64,000 bases of DNA from Lachnospiraceae bacterium (GTDB lineage: Bacteria > Bacillota > Clostridia > Lachnospirales > Lachnospiraceae), in contig JAGBBM010000032.1 of the NCBI GenBank assembly GCA_017938485.1, forward strand, positions 50,932 to 114,931, written 5' to 3'. A model generated the notes under the pieces. The model made no database searches. It saw only the letters and a program-made list of their open reading frames with translations, and was not told the DNA's origin. Made by a program: the position numbers and the translations under genes. Positions within the stretch are counted from its first letter, which is position 1. Each line of letters opens with the position of its first letter. Positions 63,051 through 64,000 of this stretch are shown one piece after another.

Positions 63051-63094
63051 AACTTCCTCCTAAATATAATCGTAATAATTAAACGAACATACTA

Positions 63095-63103
63095 ATTATA
63101 ACA
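63095..63103 (-). promoter_or_regulatory. extended -10 promoter ahead of obg
   Basis: Minus strand TGTTATAAT, an extended -10, 45 bases before the obg start; the -35 region is weak. It lies between the rpmA terminator and obg. Confidence 0.5.
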
Positions 63104-63170
63104 CAATATCATACTAATAATATATATCATTTATCTCATATTAATCATAAAATCTCATTAATGCTAAATA

Positions 63171-63203
63171 AAGAAAAATGCCGAGATAAAATATCCCGGC
63201 ATT
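63171..63203 (-). terminator. terminator after rpmA
   Basis: On the minus strand, a 12-pair stem with one G-U (AATGCCGGGATA / TATCTCGGCATT, loop TTT) is followed by TTTTTC. Confidence 0.88.
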
Positions 63204-63213
63204 AAACTTTTAA

Positions 63214-63504
63214 TTACTCAGCTGATGCTACTGGATAGATAGAAACCTGCTTCTTATCTCTACCCTTTCTCTCGAATCTAACAACACCATCAACAAGTGC
63301 GAATAATGTGTCATCTCCGCCACGACCAACGTTTACACCAGGATGAATCTTAGTTCCACGCTGTCTGTATAAAATATTACCAGCCTTAACAAACTGTCCG
63401 TCTGCTCTCTTTGCTCCAAGTCTCTTAGCCTCAGAATCTCTACCGTTCTTAGTAGAACCAACACCCTTCTTATGAGCAAAAAGCTGTAAATTCATTCTTA
63501 ACAT
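63214..63504 (-). CDS. rpmA: 50S ribosomal protein L27, precursor with cleavable N-terminus
   Basis: A 96-residue L27 beginning [20 protein letters not shown]. Residues 1-9 form the Firmicutes-specific extension removed by the Prp protease between Phe9 and Ala10 so that the mature end can reach the peptidyl-transferase centre. Prp is encoded by the next gene upstream. GGAGGTG precedes ATG 63504. Confidence 0.97.
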   Translation of the reverse strand: MLRMNLQLFAHKKGVGSTKNGRDSEAKRLGAKRADGQFVKAGNILYRQRGTKIHPGVNVGRGGDDTLFALVDGVVRFERKGRDKKQVSIYPVASAE

Positions 63505-63506
63505 AG

Positions 63507-63833
63507 TTACACCTCCTTGAAGTATACTTGTAAATACTTACCATCGTACTCCTTATAAAGCTCTGTGAGCCCTAATGAAAGAGCACTAACTAACAATTGA
63601 CTTTTATCATCTGATTGAGATTTAAATTTAAATTTTATGGTTCCTGACTCATTCACATCAGCTTCAAACTTAGCATCTGTCAGCTTATCAATAGAATTGA
63701 TAGTGTTTATAGCAAGGGCTGAAACGGCAGAACACACTATGTCCTTACCTCGTCTTGCAAAACCCGCATGACCACTAATCTGAAAACCCATATACAAATT
63801 GTCCGAATTCCTATAAAAAATCGCCTTAATCAT
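63507..63833 (-). CDS. prp: ribosomal-processing cysteine protease Prp
   Basis: A 108-residue protease that trims the L27 extension. The catalytic pair is His22 (GHAGFA) and Cys34 ([10 protein letters not shown]). It lies between rplU and rpmA as in Bacillus (ysxB) and Staphylococcus. The start ATG 63833 is 5 bases after the rplU stop and has no good ribosome binding site, so translation probably depends on rplU, which would keep Prp low relative to the ribosomal proteins. Confidence 0.95.
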   Translation of the reverse strand: MIKAIFYRNSDNLYMGFQISGHAGFARRGKDIVCSAVSALAINTINSIDKLTDAKFEADVNESGTIKFKFKSQSDDKSQLLVSALSLGLTELYKEYDGKYLQVYFKEV

Positions 63834-63838
63834 AATTA

Positions 63839-64000
63839 TTATGCATTAATTGCTTCAATCTTAACCTGAGTATAAAGCTGTCTGTGACCCTGCTTCTTGT
63901 GATAGCCAGTCTTTCTCTTGTACTTGTAAACAACTACCTTCTTGTGCTTACCTTCGCCAAGAACAGTTGCCTTTACTGAAGACTTCTTACATGCATCACC
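63839..64000 (-). CDS. rplU: 50S ribosomal protein L21, C-terminal part only
   Basis: The last 53 codons and stop of L21 are in the window; the start lies beyond base 64000. Recognisable features are [20 protein letters not shown] and [17 protein letters not shown]. The gene heads rplU-prp-rpmA; the L21 leader that often controls this operon is outside the window. Confidence 0.93.
   Translation of the reverse strand, partial: GDACKKSSVKATVLGEGKHKKVVVYKYKRKTGYHKKQGHRQLYTQVKIEAINA

Noticed and set aside
63084-63090. CGAACAT upstream of obg as a LexA box
   Set aside because: Only one half-site; the second half (GTTCG) is absent.
1-64000. CRISPR arrays, tRNA, rRNA or transposase genes
   Set aside because: No regularly spaced repeats, tRNA-like cloverleafs, rRNA signatures or transposase motifs were seen on reading through; short or diverged ones could be missed by eye.

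Overview
The window comes from a low-GC Gram-positive bacterium of the Clostridia, most likely a member of the Lachnospiraceae. The evidence is strong AGGAGG-type ribosome binding sites, AT-rich intergenic DNA, Firmicutes-type LexA boxes, an L27 precursor with a cleavable N-terminus next to the Prp protease, SepF and DivIVA, and the sporulation-associated pair yqfC-yqfD. Nearly everything is ordinary, tightly packed core genome. There are no rRNA or tRNA genes, no CRISPR array, no prophage and no insertion sequence with a transposase.

Layout. 0-4.1 kb (+): the end of a membrane protein gene, an RluA-type pseudouridine synthase, recU and nadE, meeting a convergent ttcA with no spacer. 4.97-5.45 kb: an SOS-controlled single-membrane-span LysM protein (probably a YneA-like division inhibitor) behind three LexA boxes. 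5.5-14.3 kb (+): miaB, a SulP transporter, mutS, mutL and miaA. 14.4-27.6 kb (+): a metabolic/cell-shape block of ynbB-like, DUF4321, radC, mreCD, a large PBP2, minCD without minE, rodA, mgsA, a D,D-carboxypeptidase, an HlyD-like adaptor, yggS and sepF. 27.7-31.5 kb (+): divIVA, aroB, lspA and rluD. 31.5-34.6 kb: a switch zone with an AT-rich membrane protein gene, a XerS-like tyrosine recombinase, a dif-like site just behind it, and a small gene flanked by 20-bp inverted repeats. 34.6-48.4 kb (-): patatin, VWA/CoxE and MoxR, proA, fau, DUF896, proB, two flavoproteins, BofC-like, DUF3048, ybeY, phoH, yqfD, yqfC and rpsU. 48.5-57.2 kb (-): clpP, alaS, a 47-residue membrane protein and two his transcription units (hisB-hisIE and hisZGD). 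57.4-58.1 kb (+): lexA. 58.3-64 kb (-): the obg/nadD/rsfS cluster with L27, Prp and the end of L21.

Reading across the window, almost all genes left of about 33.5 kb lie on the + strand and almost all genes to the right lie on the - strand. The strand switch coincides with the XerS-like recombinase and the 28-bp dif-like sequence. This would fit the replication terminus and its chromosome-dimer resolution site; that reading is an inference and the main finding. Both ends of an SOS circuit are also present: lexA at 57.5 kb and a LexA-boxed division-inhibitor candidate 52 kb away.
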